From an uncultured Prevotella sp. (GTDB lineage Bacteria; Bacteroidota; Bacteroidia; Bacteroidales; Bacteroidaceae): 8,059 nt of DNA. Every line of letters starts with the position of its first letter. Position 1 is the stretch's first letter. The stretch covers positions 1-8,059 of the forward strand of contig CALGRN010000124.1 in the NCBI GenBank assembly GCA_937880835.1. Reading direction: 5' to 3'. Shown in pieces: positions 6,308-8,059 of the stretch. The notes beneath the pieces are model-generated. The model had not been told where the DNA came from, ran no database searches, and saw nothing but the letters and a program-made list of their open reading frames with translations. A program made the position numbers and the translations under genes.

Positions 6308-7240
6308 TTACTTAACCATTACCTTAACGATAGAACCGTCAGACATCTTAACGATGTTGATACCGCTCTGAGGAGCGTTGATAAGACGACCGTCAACAGT
6401 GTAACGTGCAACCTCTGTGATGTTCTTTACAGATGCGTCAACATTCTCTACACCGTCTGTTCCACCTGTAACATGAGCTTTGGCTGCATTAACAACTTTG
6501 CCTTTTGAATCCAATACGAAAGCTGCAACAAACAGTTTGTCCATCTTCAATGCTTTCAACAGTGTTTCTTTTGCAGGCAAATTCAATGTAAATTGGCTTT
6601 CTGCTATTGTTCCGGCTACGAGATCATTGAGAGTTGCAGTATTTGCCATATTCTTGAATGAGCTTGCAATGGCAACGTCATCGAATACATAAGTGATCTG
6701 ACTCTGACCAAGTTCGCCGCCTTTTCCGAATTTAGCGAGATCGTCAGGAAGTTGACTTGCAGAATACTGAGTGTAATAGTTGCTTTGCTTCCAAGTAGAA
6801 GTTGTACCTGTAACACCATTTGCAGTAAGAACGAAAACAATAGAATGCTTACCTGAAACAAGCGGATCGATCTTTGCAGTAGCATTTACTGACTTGTTAT
6901 CTTCGCTGAGCTTACCTTCAAGTTCAATACCGATAGCAGGCAATGTCATTTCTTTTGCAAAGTCATCCAATATGTCATCCTTGCTTCCATAATAAGGATC
7001 GACCTGTGCACCACGATTAATCATACACATAGGAGCACCCTGCCAAGCAATTCTTTCATAGTTTGCAGGTGCCAGATACATAGGATCGCTGCTGTTGTAC
7101 TGATGAATTCCTACACCGACGAAAGCATCACCGTACTTCTTGCTGAGCTTTTCCATACCGACAAGTCCACGCGGACACCATCCGCAACCTGTACCTGTGA
7201 ACTCTTCAACAAGCACACCGCGCTTGAATTCTTTTGCCAA
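6308..7240 (-). CDS. Omp28-related thioredoxin-like exported protein, 5'-truncated
   Basis: This reads as the C-terminal part of an Omp28-like thioredoxin-fold protein of Bacteroidetes. Near its start is VLVEEFTGTGCGWCPRG, with redox CxxC cysteines C19 and C22, followed by GVGIHQYNSSDPM and AWQGAPMCMINRG, as in the thioredoxin-like core (the cis-Pro region follows the APM motif). A beta-rich region follows, and the last 47 residues (264-310: VENVDASV, then ARYTVDGRLI and GINIVKMSDG) look like a type A T9SS sorting tail, implying export to the cell surface. Family members carry a signal peptide and usually more sequence before this core; here there is none. The only usable start is a TTG at 7240; the frame stays open back to a stop at 7352-7354 but contains no ATG or GTG. 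The upstream DNA instead encodes a different open frame on the plus strand. Most likely a 5'-truncated gene at a breakpoint. Substrate unknown. Confidence 0.82.
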   Translation of the reverse strand: MAKEFKRGVLVEEFTGTGCGWCPRGLVGMEKLSKKYGDAFVGVGIHQYNSSDPMYLAPANYERIAWQGAPMCMINRGAQVDPYYGSKDDILDDFAKEMTLPAIGIELEGKLSEDNKSVNATAKIDPLVSGKHSIVFVLTANGVTGTTSTWKQSNYYTQYSASQLPDDLAKFGKGGELGQSQITYVFDDVAIASSFKNMANTATLNDLVAGTIAESQFTLNLPAKETLLKALKMDKLFVAAFVLDSKGKVVNAAKAHVTGGTDGVENVDASVKNITEVARYTVDGRLINAPQSGINIVKMSDGSIVKVMVK

Positions 7241-7285
7241 AATAACTGCTGATATCTTGCATTCTTTATTGCAGACCAGGTAGAA
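7241..7285. other. Probable breakpoint or chimeric join between the Omp28-like gene and the AT-rich frame
   Basis: Two head-to-head frames meet within about 45 bases. Neither has a recognisable promoter, and the minus-strand one lacks its N-terminus. Small features here are a direct repeat TTGCA (7257-7261 and 7269-7273), CTGC/GCAG (7246-7249 and 7271-7274) and GATATC (7251-7256); none is long enough to identify a recombination site. Confidence 0.55.
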
Positions 7286-8059
7286 ATGAAAAAACGTATG
7301 GAAACTGGCTATAATGAAATGGTTGAAGACGGATATTTCAATGCTGAAAAATTATCTTATCATATGGGTGAAAAATCTCAAGGTTTAAAAACAGCACTTG
7401 ATTCAATAGATACTGTATGGGACTTGATTACCCTTATTGTAAATACTGCTTACTTGTATAAATCAGAATTTCCTCCTTCAAAAGAAAATGCGTGTGTGAC
7501 TATAGCTGCAGTAGTTATAGACTTATTATTTGGTGTCTTTGATGCAGCCATGGCTGTAGATATCTTTGGCATTGAAAATCTTTCTCCAGAAAAAATCCAA
7601 AGAGAAATAACAATTGTAAATTTCATTAAAATAACAACCAAAACCGTCTTTATGTATATTAAAATGGCAGCATTAAAATCATACAAAGTCGGTAATATCA
7701 GTTATATGCAGTTAGATCCAAACGAAATTAACGCTTTCTCTTCGCAATTAAAAGCTGACTTCGTTAATGTTTCGGCTGAAACTCACAATGTTCCTATAAA
7801 ACCAAATATTCCCGCCAAAAACCTTGGTTTGCCATTGATTCCAGATGATAAAATAAAAGCACCGTTGGTAATCTTAGAAAGTTCTCTAAAAGAAGTGGAA
7901 GGTGCTGTGAATGCAGAGTTATTTAGCATATTAGAGGAAGCTTCAGGTAAAGTTCCTGCTTTTGCATTAAAATCTGAAGAAGGTTCGGTTGTATTAGATT
8001 CGAATGCTCCCTCTAAGTTCAAAACAAATATACTGACCAAGAATGCTGAACTTGAAGTT
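7253..8059 (+). CDS. Unrecognised AT-rich open frame running off the window (first ATG at 7286)
   Basis: A plus-strand frame with no stop from 7253 (after TGA 7250-7252) to the last base gives 258 codons from the ATG at 7286. I do not recognise the protein. Numbered from that ATG, it starts with a charged stretch (1-42), then hydrophobic segments TVWDLITLIVNTAYLY (43-58), a stretch from about 70 to 95 rich in A, V, I, L and F, and a weaker one around 108-130; these could be membrane or buried helices. The second half is soluble-looking, with proline-containing NIPAKNLGLPLIPDD (174-188) and charged helical stretches. No signal peptide, promoter box or RBS precedes the ATG, and the coding-like reading continues upstream of it (LAFFIADQVE), so the true N-terminus may be missing. 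G+C is low: 15 of 60 in 7621-7680 and 24 of 60 in 7861-7920. The uninterrupted length and coding-like composition argue that it is real. Confidence 0.7.

Noticed and set aside
7241..7285. Attachment site or invertase recombination site at the junction
   Set aside because: Only 4-6 base repeats are present, and no integrase or invertase gene lies in the window.
7450..8040. Two minus-strand frames (78 and 85 codons) opposite the AT-rich frame
   Set aside because: Short, broken, and less coding-like than the uninterrupted plus-strand frame of at least 258 codons.

Overview
The window looks like a chromosomal segment from a Bacteroidales bacterium, most likely Prevotella or a close relative. Evidence: Bacteroidetes-type -7 promoter boxes (TAnnTTTG) just upstream of dnaG and mnmA; little Shine-Dalgarno signal; a type IX secretion (T9SS)-like C-terminal sorting tail on a thioredoxin-like protein; and the general look of the DnaG, cardiolipin synthase and MnmA proteins. 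The genus is an inference.

Plus strand, 1-4383: the C-terminal part of an SF1 (UPF1/IGHMBP2-like) helicase ends in a compact intrinsic terminator whose loop contains the stop codon. A promoter follows at once, then dnaG (replicative primase) and, 104 bases further on, cls (two-HKD cardiolipin synthase). These are ordinary housekeeping functions: nucleic-acid unwinding, replication priming and membrane lipid synthesis.

Non-coding, 4384-5047: about 660 bases without a convincing gene. It holds a very strong 18-bp hairpin terminator for cls, a repeat module with two 36-base inverted arms (identical flanks, unrelated 6-base cores) plus a third partial copy, and a second hairpin that fits as the mnmA terminator.

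Minus strand, 5048-7240: mnmA (tRNA 2-thiouridylase) with a promoter box almost touching its start codon. Upstream of it lies the 3' part of an Omp28-related thioredoxin-like exported protein gene, with its own strong hairpin terminator at 6196-6237.

Plus strand, 7253-8059: a long AT-rich open frame that runs off the window, encodes no family I recognise and contains hydrophobic stretches. It meets the Omp28-like gene head to head at about 7241-7285. The Omp28-like gene has no ATG or GTG start, no signal peptide and no promoter there, and base composition changes across the point. I read this as a breakpoint: a rearrangement, an insertion, or a chimeric assembly join. It is the most unusual thing in the window. 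I see no CRISPR, RNA gene, transposase or recognisable defence system.
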